From Terrisporobacter petrolearius (GTDB lineage Bacteria; Bacillota; Clostridia; Peptostreptococcales; Peptostreptococcaceae), in NCBI RefSeq assembly GCF_032598785.1, contig NZ_CP102984.1: a stretch of DNA of 64,000 nt; one strand, written 5' to 3'. Below are positions 33,333-41,627 of the stretch, one piece after another. The translations under genes and the position numbers were made by a program. Position 1 is the first letter of the stretch, and every line of letters begins with the position of its first letter. The notes below the pieces were generated by a model, which was not told the origin of the DNA, did not search any database, and saw nothing but the letters and a program-made list of their open reading frames with translations.

Positions 33333-33377
33333 ATAATCCCTCCATATTTTTATATATTAAAAATATGGAGGGATTAT
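33333..33377 (-). promoter_or_regulatory. RBS-sequestering hairpin of flavodoxin gene
   Basis: Bases 33333-33351 and 33359-33377 are perfect 19-base complements with a seven-base loop. In the minus-strand RNA the 5' arm carries CCCTCC and the 3' arm carries the GGAGGG ribosome-binding site, two bases before the GTG start codon. No T-run follows, so it is not a standard terminator. Confidence 0.7.
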
Positions 33378-33392
33378 GAGTTCTTTAATAAA

Positions 33393-34001
33393 TTATAAAA
33401 ACATTTTTTCTCCTAAAATCGAAAATGACTGTAATGCCAAATATGCTCTAATATCTAAAGAAGTTTGATTATTTTTAATTATTTCTTTTGCTTCTTCTTT
33501 TGAAACTAATACAGCTTCAATATCTTCATCATCCTCTAAATATTCACTACTTATCTCACCTTCACATATACAATAAACAAAGGCTGCAGATTCATCTGTC
33601 ATTCCTGGTGATAAATATACTTGATTACAGCTAAGATCTTTTTTTATTTCAGTTACGTCTAAGCCTGTCTCTTCCTTTAATTCTCTTATTACAGCACTTT
33701 CAAAATTTTCATCATCACTATCTACAAGTCCTGCAGGCAACTCATAAATATATTTATTTATTGGAACTCTAAATTCTTTTATTAAAACTAACTTTTCACT
33801 TTCTTTGTGATATGCACATATTATTACTGCATCTACTTTATCTTTTTCATTTTTAAGGTAAATGCCTTCTAATACCTCTTTTTTCTTTCTTGATGCAACC
33901 GTCCAGTTTTTCTCTTTGTTATTTTTATTTAAATATTTAACATTGTATAAACTTATAAATTTTGTTTCTACTAATGATGTAATATTTTTTATTCTGCTCA
34001 T
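33393..34001 (-). CDS. Nudix hydrolase (ADP-ribose pyrophosphatase-like)
   Basis: Protein of 202 residues starting MSRIKNITSLVETK; AAGGAGGTAAATATG rules out the 22 extra upstream codons. The Nudix box is present as AVIRELKEETGLDV preceded by LPAGLVD, with VYLSPGMTDES after it, a pattern typical of ADP-ribose/NDP-sugar pyrophosphatases. It hydrolyses a nucleoside diphosphate linked to another moiety. It ends 15 bases before the hairpin of the flavodoxin gene on the same strand, so read-through could join them. Confidence 0.88.
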   Translation of the reverse strand: MSRIKNITSLVETKFISLYNVKYLNKNNKEKNWTVASRKKKEVLEGIYLKNEKDKVDAVIICAYHKESEKLVLIKEFRVPINKYIYELPAGLVDSDDENFESAVIRELKEETGLDVTEIKKDLSCNQVYLSPGMTDESAAFVYCICEGEISSEYLEDDEDIEAVLVSKEEAKEIIKNNQTSLDIRAYLALQSFSILGEKMFL

Positions 34002-34129
34002 ATTTACCTCCTTATAATATCTCGTGCTCACTATCAGACAAGACTTTATTTTACTTATTTTATACATAGACTACATATAGTCAAATACTTCTTTGTGACG
34101 CATATTATAAATACTTAATCAAAATAAGT

Positions 34130-34291
34130 CTACTTGCAGGATTCACAATAAATATTTATTGACTTTTTTTCTATTATAGTATCTAGTCTACCTACAGGCA
34201 TAGACATCTTAGTAGGCATTTGAAATTCCACAAAAAACTTATCTCCTTTCTTTACCTCTTTATTACATTTACTACAATTAATTTTACTCAT
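34130..34291 (-). CDS. 53-residue zinc-ribbon-like protein
   Basis: A short gene with GGAGGTTCATAAATG and 53 codons. The protein has CSKC near residues 6-9 and CESC at 49-52, a four-Cys layout like a small zinc ribbon, with a basic middle (KEVKKGDKFF). Short proteins of this type are widespread in Firmicutes and often misnamed. Function unknown. The region upstream to 34709 has no recognisable gene. Confidence 0.65.
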   Translation of the reverse strand: MSKINCSKCNKEVKKGDKFFVEFQMPTKMSMPVGRLDTIIEKKSINIYCESCK

Positions 34292-34709
34292 TTATGAACC
34301 TCCATTTTATATCTAGTGTAGTACACATTACACCTTGTAATTTATTATTTAATCATAGGCTATATTGGTCTATAATTTTCATATAATTTACCTCTAAGAA
34401 CTTTAAGTCATTAAACTATATTTTCCCTTGACTTTCCGTTTTTATGAATCAATTTATGTTCTTTAATTTTTTCTAATGTTTGCCTTAATATATTTAAATA
34501 TTAATCATTGTCATCATATCTAATTAACAGAACCATAAATATTTTAATTTAATTATACTATAAGCACTGTATTTTTAACAATTACTACCAATTTATTTAT
34601 TTCAAATAAATCATTTAATTCATTTTTTCTTTTTATAGTGAATATATTGTCATAAATATTTAATAATATTACTATATATACATTTTATTACTTAAAAGGA
34701 GTGAAAATA

Positions 34710-34937
34710 ATGGATAATAATAATTCATATAATGATTTTTTACAAAAACCTGTTGAAGTAAATACTTATTTAAGTTCAGTTCCTATAGTTGGAGAAATAG
34801 TTGATTCTGACGATAATTCAATTACTATAGCACCAACTTTATCAAACTCAGGTTCTGACTATCACAAAAGTAATTATGACAAGGAAAATACTTATTATTT
34901 ACCTAATAACTCAATTATTTCACTTAAAGAAATTTAA
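34710..34937 (+). CDS. Small Ser/Asn-rich protein, unknown
   Basis: Protein of 75 residues starting MDNNNSYND; the GTG three codons earlier is too close to AAAAGGAG. It is polar and acidic (VGEIVDSDDNSITIAPTLSN), with no Cys, signal or membrane segment. Monocistronic, followed by a strong hairpin. No family recognised. Confidence 0.55.
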   Translation: MDNNNSYNDFLQKPVEVNTYLSSVPIVGEIVDSDDNSITIAPTLSNSGSDYHKSNYDKENTYYLPNNSIISLKEI

Positions 34938-34955
34938 AGAATCGCTGAATAATAA

Positions 34956-34995
34956 AATCGTCAAACATTATTTAATCACAATATGTTTGACGATT
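34956..34995. terminator. Bidirectional terminator, 34710 gene / EcsC gene
   Basis: AATCGTCAAACAT and ATGTTTGACGATT form a perfect 13-bp stem between convergent genes. T-runs are weak on either side. Confidence 0.6.
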
Positions 34996-35015
34996 ATCTC
35001 TTAAATATATATAAC

Positions 35016-35738
35016 TTATTTAAATTCTTCTAATCTCATACGATATGCATTTATTGCTACTTCTCCTAATTTATCAAGTAACTTTCCATTAACGTAAAAA
35101 CCAACAGCTGCACCTATTACTGGCATTAATTGAAGCAACTTAGCCAAATCTAAATAATCTCTATATTCTTGTTGAAATGATTCCCAATCAAAATCATTAA
35201 TATCACCTGGTAAATGATTTGAATACTCATCCCAACTTTCCATTTTGTTAAAAACATCTTTACTATAACTTTGAGAAGAAAAAGCCAACTGAATAATATT
35301 AAGTATATATAATCTTTCTTTGTAATCCCTCACATCAAATCCATAAATTGCAGCAATATCATATAATAATTTTACCTTTATACTAAGAAGTAATGGAAAA
35401 TCAGTCAATCCTAATATAAACCCACCTGCCCCTGTAGCAAAACCTTCCGCCATAGCAGTCTTTTTATAAAAATCTATTTTGCTTTTAACAATTTTTTCTC
35501 TTTCTTCTATGGAAATATTATTCAGAGGCTCTTTAGTAATATACTTATATCCAAACAATACTGTTTTTACCATAGTTTTTACTGCATTAGTTAATATTTC
35601 ATGATATTTTCGAGGCAACATGCTATTAAATTTTTTTTGTGTTTTTGATGTTATCTTATTTATTAAGGATGCTTTCTTTTTCATTTCTCTTTTCCATAAT
35701 TTATGTTGGACTTTTGCATCAATCATATAATCATCCAT
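35016..35738 (-). CDS. EcsC family protein
   Basis: Protein of 240 residues. The FATGAGGFILGLTDFPLLLSIKVKLLYDIAAIYGFD region, and the hydrophobic LQLMPVIGAAVGFYVNGKLL near the C-terminus, are characteristic of the EcsC family. The name derives from the Bacillus ecs locus, but these stand-alone proteins are of unknown function and probably membrane-associated. There is no EcsA/EcsB transporter nearby. Confidence 0.82.
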   Translation of the reverse strand: MDDYMIDAKVQHKLWKREMKKKASLINKITSKTQKKFNSMLPRKYHEILTNAVKTMVKTVLFGYKYITKEPLNNISIEEREKIVKSKIDFYKKTAMAEGFATGAGGFILGLTDFPLLLSIKVKLLYDIAAIYGFDVRDYKERLYILNIIQLAFSSQSYSKDVFNKMESWDEYSNHLPGDINDFDWESFQQEYRDYLDLAKLLQLMPVIGAAVGFYVNGKLLDKLGEVAINAYRMRLEEFK

Positions 35739-35863
35739 ATAAACCTCCTAATTTAAAACATATAATAATTCTATTCTTCATACATATTATTGATATATGT
35801 ACTATATATTTCCCAAGAAATGCATATATATTTTTTATACTCTAACTTAGTTATATAAAACAT

Positions 35864-35893
35864 AAAGCCATAGTAGTAATATACTATGGCTTT
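35864..35893 (-). terminator. Terminator of 35902 gene
   Basis: AAAGCCATAGTA and TACTATGGCTTT form a 12-bp stem. Confidence 0.65.
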
Positions 35894-35901
35894 ATAAGCA
35901 A

Positions 35902-36150
35902 TTATCTTTTTCTTTTCTTTTTTTGCTTTTTATTTTTTACCACGTTTTTATCATAAGGGTTTGATACTTTTTCCCTATTAGGTGGATCCACATTTTTATA
36001 AATGTTCTTAAAACCCTTCCATGCAACGCCTAACCCAAATGCAGCCAAGCAAAATATTAAAGGATTGTATTTAACAAATAATAAACTAACTAAAAAAAAT
36101 GCTAAACCTCCTACGCTTACAAGTACATTGAGTTTTTTCCATCTCTCCAT
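35902..36150 (-). CDS. Small membrane protein with basic tail
   Basis: Protein of 82 residues with two hydrophobic segments (about 10-27 and 30-46) and a very basic C-terminus KNKKQKKKRKR. It lies 46 bases downstream of recQ on the same strand, so cotranscription is likely. The basic tail could contact RNA, DNA or phospholipid. No family recognised. Confidence 0.6.
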   Translation of the reverse strand: MERWKKLNVLVSVGGLAFFLVSLLFVKYNPLIFCLAAFGLGVAWKGFKNIYKNVDPPNREKVSNPYDKNVVKNKKQKKKRKR

Positions 36151-36196
36151 ATTAAGCCTCCACCTAAATATAATTAGATAGTTAATTCTATAATAC

Positions 36197-38674
36197 TTAA
36201 CATAATTCCTTCTTTTTATTTGACAAATTCAAATTATTTTCAATTATTACCGCCATAATACTTTCATATTTAATAGTAGATGGAAGTATTTTTTTGATTA
36301 AGTTTAAACTTTGACTTTTACACTCATCTATGGCCTTTAATATTTTATTTTTTTCATTTTCATTATAGTATTCACACAATTCTAAATCAAAGTTTATACT
36401 ATTACCTTCTATAATATAGTCATTAACATAAGTCAATAAAGTTGCAGGAGATACTTCAACTTCTAAACTTACATCATTTAAGTCTTTACCTTGATTAAGA
36501 AGGTCTAATGCTATTTCGTTATTTTTACGATTGTCTCCGTCTATAACTATATGAAGCTTCTTTTTTTCTTGCCAAACAGGATTCATATTTTTTTCTTCTA
36601 AGTATTCCTTTACAACTTTAATAATATCTTCACCATATTTTTTGAATTTTACTGAGCCTATTCCACTAATATCTAACAGCTCTTTTTCACTAACAGGATA
36701 TCTTCCACTAATTTCTTTTAATGTATTTTTAGATAATATTTTATAGAAAATAGTATTTTCTTTTTGTGCATAAAAAGCACGAAGCTCTTTAAGTCTATTA
36801 TAAAGTTCTGTGTTGCTATTTACATATAAAAATTCATCGTATTGTTTTAAATTACAATTTTCTTCATTTGTCTTACTTATTTTTATATTATTTTCATCTG
36901 TATATTTTATTATTTCTTCAATAAACATTTCACCATATTTATCAAACTTAACTTCTCCTACACCAGATATTTCTAGCATTTCTTCTTTGTTTATTGGATA
37001 CTTCTTGCTCATCTCCATTAAAGTAGAGTCTGAAAATACCATATATGGTGCAATATTATTTGTCTTAGCCATAATAAATCTTATATCTTTTAATTTATCA
37101 TATAAGTAATTAATTTCTTTTTCATCTTCTTGTGAATAAATTTCATATAACATTACTTTTTTATTACCCTTAATTACATCTTTTGACATATTGTTAATTC
37201 TTATAGTTGCAAAAGAAGTATTATTTGAAACACTTTCTACCATATCTAAGTAACCATGAGAAATTAAAGTGTTAATAAATATTTTTAAATCTTCACTTTT
37301 GTAGTTTTTCATAATACCATATGTAGATAAACTATTAAAACCTAAATTAATCACTTTTTTGTTTTTAGATCCTCTAAGTACATCCACAATCATATTTATT
37401 CCATAACTTCTTTTCATTCTGATAATACATGAGATTACTTTCATAGCATCCTCACTCTTATCAACCATAGTACCTCTATTTAAACAATTACTACAGTTGT
37501 CACATTTATTTTCGAACTCTTCTCCAAAATAATTTAAAATACTTTTTCTATAACAATCATTGCTATAAACTAAATCTATTATCTGTTGTAATTTTGTATA
37601 GTGACTTTGTTTTCTTTCCATATTAGGTATTCCAGAATCTATAAGTAGTTTTTGTGTCTGAATATCTTGTGGTGAAAATAATAAGGTACATTTACTTTTT
37701 TCTCCATCCCTTCCTGCTCTACCAATCTCTTGATAATAGTTTTCTACACTTTGCGGCATATTATAATGAAGGATCCATCTAATATTACTTTTATCTATAC
37801 CCATTCCAAAAGCATTTGTTGCTATCATTATATTTTTTTCATCCTTTACAAATAGCTCTTGATTATGCTGTCTCTCTTCATTATTTAAACCACCATGATA
37901 TTTGGCAACAGAATAATTTCTTCTTTTTAGACTTTCATATATGGCATCTACAGATTTTCTAGTAGCAGCATATACTATTCCACTATTGTCTTTATTTTTT
38001 TCAATATAATTTAATATATATTCTTTTTTGCTACAGTTTTTAACTATGTTTATTTCCAAATTATCTCTATCAAATCCTGTAATATACTCCTTATAATCTT
38101 GTAGATTTAAATTCTTTATTATATCTTCTTTTACTTTAGTAGATGCAGTAGCTGTAAAGGCAGTAACTATTGGTCTTTTTTCTAAGTCATAAATAAAATG
38201 TGATATTTTAGTATAACTTTTTCTAAAGTCATGACCCCATTGTGAAATACAGTGAGCCTCATCTACTGCAATTTGACTTATATTTGTTCTTTTAATAACA
38301 TTTAGAAAATCATAATTATCTAGTCTTTCAGGGGCAACATATATAATCTTATATTCCTCATTGCATATGCCATCTAATATATTTTTTATTGTATTGTCTG
38401 ATAAAGAACTATTTATATATGTAGACTTTATATTCATTGAGTTTAAAGTGTCTACCTGATCTTTCATTAATGATATTAGCGGTGATATAACTATGGTAAT
38501 ACCATCTAGTATAAGTGCCGGAATTTGATAACATAATGACTTCCCACCACCTGTTGGCATTATAGCTACCACATCTTTTTTATTTAATATAGAGTTAATT
38601 ATCTCTTCTTGCCCTTTTCTAAATTCTTTATATCCAAAATACTTTTCCAGTATTTCTATAGTTTTTTTATACAT
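36197..38674 (-). CDS. recQ: RecQ helicase with two HRDC domains and C-terminal HTH
   Basis: ATP-dependent 3'-5' DNA helicase of 825 residues. The helicase core has MPTGGGKSLCYQ (Walker A), VDEAHCISQWGHDFR, and QEIGRAGRDGEKS (motif VI). A Cys-rich zinc segment (CYRKS...CDNCSNC) follows near residue 370-395. Two HRDC-like domains, each with a closely similar motif (ISGVGEVKFDKYGE, ISGIGSVKFKKYGE), lie near 505-575 and 605-680. The last 120 residues look like the HTH_40 domain found in some Firmicute RecQ proteins. Longer than E. coli RecQ (about 610) because of the extra HRDC and HTH. Confidence 0.93.
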   Translation of the reverse strand: MYKKTIEILEKYFGYKEFRKGQEEIINSILNKKDVVAIMPTGGGKSLCYQIPALILDGITIVISPLISLMKDQVDTLNSMNIKSTYINSSLSDNTIKNILDGICNEEYKIIYVAPERLDNYDFLNVIKRTNISQIAVDEAHCISQWGHDFRKSYTKISHFIYDLEKRPIVTAFTATASTKVKEDIIKNLNLQDYKEYITGFDRDNLEINIVKNCSKKEYILNYIEKNKDNSGIVYAATRKSVDAIYESLKRRNYSVAKYHGGLNNEERQHNQELFVKDEKNIMIATNAFGMGIDKSNIRWILHYNMPQSVENYYQEIGRAGRDGEKSKCTLLFSPQDIQTQKLLIDSGIPNMERKQSHYTKLQQIIDLVYSNDCYRKSILNYFGEEFENKCDNCSNCLNRGTMVDKSEDAMKVISCIIRMKRSYGINMIVDVLRGSKNKKVINLGFNSLSTYGIMKNYKSEDLKIFINTLISHGYLDMVESVSNNTSFATIRINNMSKDVIKGNKKVMLYEIYSQEDEKEINYLYDKLKDIRFIMAKTNNIAPYMVFSDSTLMEMSKKYPINKEEMLEISGVGEVKFDKYGEMFIEEIIKYTDENNIKISKTNEENCNLKQYDEFLYVNSNTELYNRLKELRAFYAQKENTIFYKILSKNTLKEISGRYPVSEKELLDISGIGSVKFKKYGEDIIKVVKEYLEEKNMNPVWQEKKKLHIVIDGDNRKNNEIALDLLNQGKDLNDVSLEVEVSPATLLTYVNDYIIEGNSINFDLELCEYYNENEKNKILKAIDECKSQSLNLIKKILPSTIKYESIMAVIIENNLNLSNKKKELC

Positions 38675-38927
38675 ATTTAATCTCCTATATACGAACTTGT
38701 GTTTGTTAATAATTATATCCTAATTTACTTCCTTAATACAAGTTTATTATCTTAATTTAAAATTCCTCTACATGAAGTAAAGGTCTTCTCATAGCAATTT
38801 TTTATTTTTTTAATTAATATATTAACAATATAAAAATTTCTTTTATTGTCAACTTTTGGGAAATTTATGCTAATATTAATATTATGGCTAGTTTTTCTAT
38901 TTATTCAATGACTATGGAGGTGATTTT

Positions 38928-40187
38928 ATGAGTAATCAAATTATATCAGTTTTAATCTTCGCTGCAGTAATACTATTTATTGTAACAGAGAAAATAGATA
39001 GAACTGTAGCTGCTATTAGTGGTGCTGTTCTTATGATAATTACCAATGTTTTAACTTTAGAGAAAGCTATTTCACATATAGACTTTAATACTATTGGGGT
39101 ACTTATGGGTATGATGATTGTAGTATCAATAGTTAAAAATTCTGGTTTATTCGAATATATTGCTATTTATTCAGCAAAAAAATCTAAAGGAAATCCTTGG
39201 AGAATAATGATATATTTTATTGTTATTACAGCTGTGTTATCTGCATTGTTAGATAACGTTACAACTGTATTATTAGTAGGTCCTATGACAATTGTAATAT
39301 GTCAGATTCTTAATGTTAATCCAGTCCCATTTCTTATGACAGAAATAATTGCTTCTAATGTTGGAGGTACGTCTACTTTAATAGGTGACCCTCCAAATAT
39401 AATGATTGGTAGTGCTGCAAATTTAAGTTTTTTTGATTTTATTGTTAATGTTGGTCCTGTTGTTGTAGTTATTTTATTTGCCATAATTTTATGTTTTAAG
39501 GCAATATATAAAAATGACATTTCAAACATGGCTAATGAGGCATGTATTACATCTTTAGATGAGGAAAAAGCTATACAAGACAGACCTCTACTTTACAAAA
39601 GTATCTGTGTTTTATTTTTAATTTTACTTGGATTTATTTTCCACAGTAGTTTAAATTTAGAATCTTCTATGATTGCTTTGTCTGGAGCATGTGTTATGCT
39701 TATAATAGGAAAACAAGATACAGACGAAATAATAAGTAGCGTTGAGTGGAGCACAATATTATTTTTTATAGGTTTATTTATAGTTGTAGGTGGACTTTCT
39801 GAGTCAGGTGTTATAGATAATCTTGCACAGTTTTTAATAAACTTAACAAAAGGAAATACTACATATACAATGTGTCTTATATTATGGATTTCAGCTATAA
39901 TATCTTCTTTCCTTGATAACATACCATTTGTAGCCACTTTAATTCCATTAATACTTACTATGGAATCTCAAGGAATGGATGTTATGCCACTTTGGTGGGC
40001 AACGTCTTTAGGCGCTTGTCTTGGTGGAAACGGAACTTTAATAGGCGCTTCAGCCAATGTGGTTTTAGCAAATATTGGTGAGAAACACGGATATGATATT
40101 TCTTTTAAAAAATATTTTAAACTTGGCTTCCCAGTCATGTTACTGACAGTTTTTATTTCAACCATATATTTATTACTAAAATATTAA
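38928..40187 (+). CDS. ArsB/NhaD-type ion transporter
   Basis: Membrane protein of 419 residues with about 11 hydrophobic segments in two repeats. Signature pairs are SALLDNVTTVLLVGP and SNVGGTSTLIGDPPNIMIG in the first half, and SSFLDNIPFVATLIP and GGNGTLIGASANVVLANIG in the second. These are the ion-transporter-superfamily hairpins. Relatives include NhaD Na+/H+ antiporters, ArsB and the P protein; the exact ion cannot be told. TGGAGGTGATTTTATG sets the start. Confidence 0.85.
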   Translation: MSNQIISVLIFAAVILFIVTEKIDRTVAAISGAVLMIITNVLTLEKAISHIDFNTIGVLMGMMIVVSIVKNSGLFEYIAIYSAKKSKGNPWRIMIYFIVITAVLSALLDNVTTVLLVGPMTIVICQILNVNPVPFLMTEIIASNVGGTSTLIGDPPNIMIGSAANLSFFDFIVNVGPVVVVILFAIILCFKAIYKNDISNMANEACITSLDEEKAIQDRPLLYKSICVLFLILLGFIFHSSLNLESSMIALSGACVMLIIGKQDTDEIISSVEWSTILFFIGLFIVVGGLSESGVIDNLAQFLINLTKGNTTYTMCLILWISAIISSFLDNIPFVATLIPLILTMESQGMDVMPLWWATSLGACLGGNGTLIGASANVVLANIGEKHGYDISFKKYFKLGFPVMLLTVFISTIYLLLKY

Positions 40188-40203
40188 CTAGGATGGTGAT
40201 ATA

Positions 40204-40668
40204 GTGAAAATCATAGATACTTATAGCACAAAAGGTGATTCTATTGAAATACTACTTAGACAAATTGGAGCAACTAAAATAACTCGTGTTAGAGGATATT
40301 TATATTTTATTAAATTCAAAATTGATGATTTAGATATTACGTATACGTATAATATAAATCATAAAAATCAATATTTCTTACAAAGAATTGAGCCTTATCC
40401 ACTGGGTAAGGGTATATTTGATAAAGAAATTGAAATAGTTTCATTTATACAAAAAGATTTAAGTAAATTTAAAAAAGCTAAAAAACTTGATAATTTTAAT
40501 AATTTTTTAAAGTTGAACAATGCAATAACTTCTTTAACAACAGACGTAGAAAACTTATTTTTAAACTATGATATTTCTGACGTTAATATTAGTCAACTTG
40601 AAGAAACTTTAAATGCATTTTCAGACAAAATCGAGGAATGTAAAAAAAATATAAACAATATAGAATAA
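40204..40668 (+). CDS. Hypothetical protein linked to ion transporter
   Basis: Soluble protein of 154 residues with a GTG start, 16 bases after the transporter gene, so in the same operon. The N-terminal half is alpha/beta (DSIEILLRQIGATKITRVRGYLYFIKF), and the C-terminal third is a probable helical hairpin/coiled coil (LEETLNAFSDKIEECKKN). No family recognised; possibly an accessory or regulatory subunit, which is inference from position only. Confidence 0.6.
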   Translation: MKIIDTYSTKGDSIEILLRQIGATKITRVRGYLYFIKFKIDDLDITYTYNINHKNQYFLQRIEPYPLGKGIFDKEIEIVSFIQKDLSKFKKAKKLDNFNNFLKLNNAITSLTTDVENLFLNYDISDVNISQLEETLNAFSDKIEECKKNINNIE

Positions 40669-40673
40669 TAAGT

Positions 40674-40714
40674 AAAAACATCTTGAAGATAATAGTAGCT
40701 TCAAGATGTTTTTT
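40674..40714. terminator. Bidirectional terminator, 40204 gene / NifX-like gene
   Basis: AAACATCTTGAAG pairs with CTTCAAGATGTTT; A-run before and T-run after. Confidence 0.8.
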
Positions 40715-40719
40715 ATTTA

Positions 40720-41091
40720 TTAGTGATTTCCACAATCATGGTGATTGCAACCATTATTTACAGTGAACTCAACTAATTTATTTTCTTTTAGTAGTTGGAT
40801 ATTTTCTTTTACGTTTCCTTCAACACCTCTAAATACTTTTGTTCCCATACTATTTAATTTAGATATTGCTCCAGCACCTATTCCTCTTACTATAACAACA
40901 TCTACAGATTTGTTAGCTAATGCCTTCATCGGTTGACATTTTCCATGCTCATGATTCAAATCACCATTATTTATTACTTCAACTTCTTCTCCATCTAAAT
41001 TAACAACTAAAAATTTTGGAGCTGACCCAAAGTGATTGTATGGAGTACTTTCCATCCCTTTATTTTCTACTACTGGTATACAAATTTTCAT
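40720..41091 (-). CDS. NifX/NifB-like (dinitrogenase iron-molybdenum cofactor) domain protein
   Basis: Protein of 123 residues. KICIPVVENKGMESTPYNHFGSAPKFLVV and VVIVRGIGAGAISKLNSMGTKVFRG match the NifX/NafY cofactor-binding fold. The C-terminus is rich in ligands (NNGCNHHDCGNH). No nitrogenase genes are present, and such stand-alone proteins are widespread in anaerobes with unknown metal cargo. It overlaps the ArsR gene by four bases (ATGA), so the two are coupled. Confidence 0.85.
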   Translation of the reverse strand: MKICIPVVENKGMESTPYNHFGSAPKFLVVNLDGEEVEVINNGDLNHEHGKCQPMKALANKSVDVVIVRGIGAGAISKLNSMGTKVFRGVEGNVKENIQLLKENKLVEFTVNNGCNHHDCGNH

Positions 41092-41459
41092 ATTAAATCC
41101 TCCCTTTTCCTACAACATTTTGACTTGCCTTTACAGGTATTTCCACAACAGTTTTTACTTGTTTCTATATTTGTCATATGTATAAAATTTTGATTATCAT
41201 CATTTATAAGTTTCATAAAAGATATACATTCATTAAAAACTTCTTCATTAATTTTATAAAAAACATAATATCCTTCTTTATATCCTGTTAAAATATTTGC
41301 TTCTTTTAATATTTTAATATGCTGAGAAACTGCTGAGTCTGAAATCTGCAAATGCTTTGATATGCCTTTTTGGCAAATAACCTTACTAGATATAATCATT
41401 AAAATCTTCAATCTAGTTTCATCACTTAGTGCTTTAAATACTTTTACTAAAGTTTCCAT
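41088..41459 (-). CDS. ArsR-family regulator with Cys-rich tail
   Basis: Winged-helix repressor of 123 residues. KALSDETRLKILMII and QISDSAVSQHIKILKEANIL form the DNA-binding domain. The C-terminus (NCCGNTCKGKSKCCRK) adds five cysteines, suggesting metal, metalloid or redox sensing. Start ATG at 41457-41459 is chosen because GAGGTG lies just upstream; the GTG two codons earlier overlaps it. First gene of a two-gene operon with the NifX-like protein. Direct repeats at its transcription start may be its operator. Confidence 0.85.
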   Translation of the reverse strand: METLVKVFKALSDETRLKILMIISSKVICQKGISKHLQISDSAVSQHIKILKEANILTGYKEGYYVFYKINEEVFNECISFMKLINDDNQNFIHMTNIETSKNCCGNTCKGKSKCCRKREDLI

Positions 41460-41470
41460 GGGCACCTCTT

Positions 41471-41491
41471 TTTACTTAAGTATTTACTTAA
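41471..41491. promoter_or_regulatory. Direct repeats at ArsR operon start (candidate operator)
   Basis: TTTACTTAA occurs at 41471-41479 and 41483-41491, and ACTTAAGT inside is palindromic. The site is just downstream of the predicted -10 element, a usual place for an autorepressor. Confidence 0.4.
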
Positions 41492-41495
41492 CTAA

Positions 41496-41524
41496 ATAAT
41501 AGTACACTTAATTAGTTTTATCAA
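41496..41524 (-). promoter_or_regulatory. Promoter of ArsR operon
   Basis: TTGATA (41519-41524) and TATTAT (41496-41501), read on the minus strand, are 17 bases apart. Confidence 0.6.
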
Positions 41525-41570
41525 GTATTATTTATTATTTTATATATAATAAATATTTATCCAACAAAAA

Positions 41571-41620
41571 AGAGTTAATATATAATTAATTTTTAGTTAA
41601 AAATCATTTATATTAACTCT
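41571..41620 (-). terminator. Terminator of thioredoxin operon
   Basis: AGAGTTAATATA and TATATTAACTCT form a 12-bp stem; the plus-strand A-run at 41565-41571 gives T's on the transcript. Confidence 0.7.
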
Positions 41621-41627
41621 GAAAATT

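Noticed and set aside
34440..34530. Minus-strand open frame of about 27 codons reading like TLEKIKEHKLIHKNG
   Set aside because: No start codon or ribosome-binding site, too short; could be a remnant but cannot be supported.
40720..41091. Nitrogenase-related locus
   Set aside because: Only a stand-alone NifX-like domain is present; no nifHDK, nifB or nifE genes are visible.
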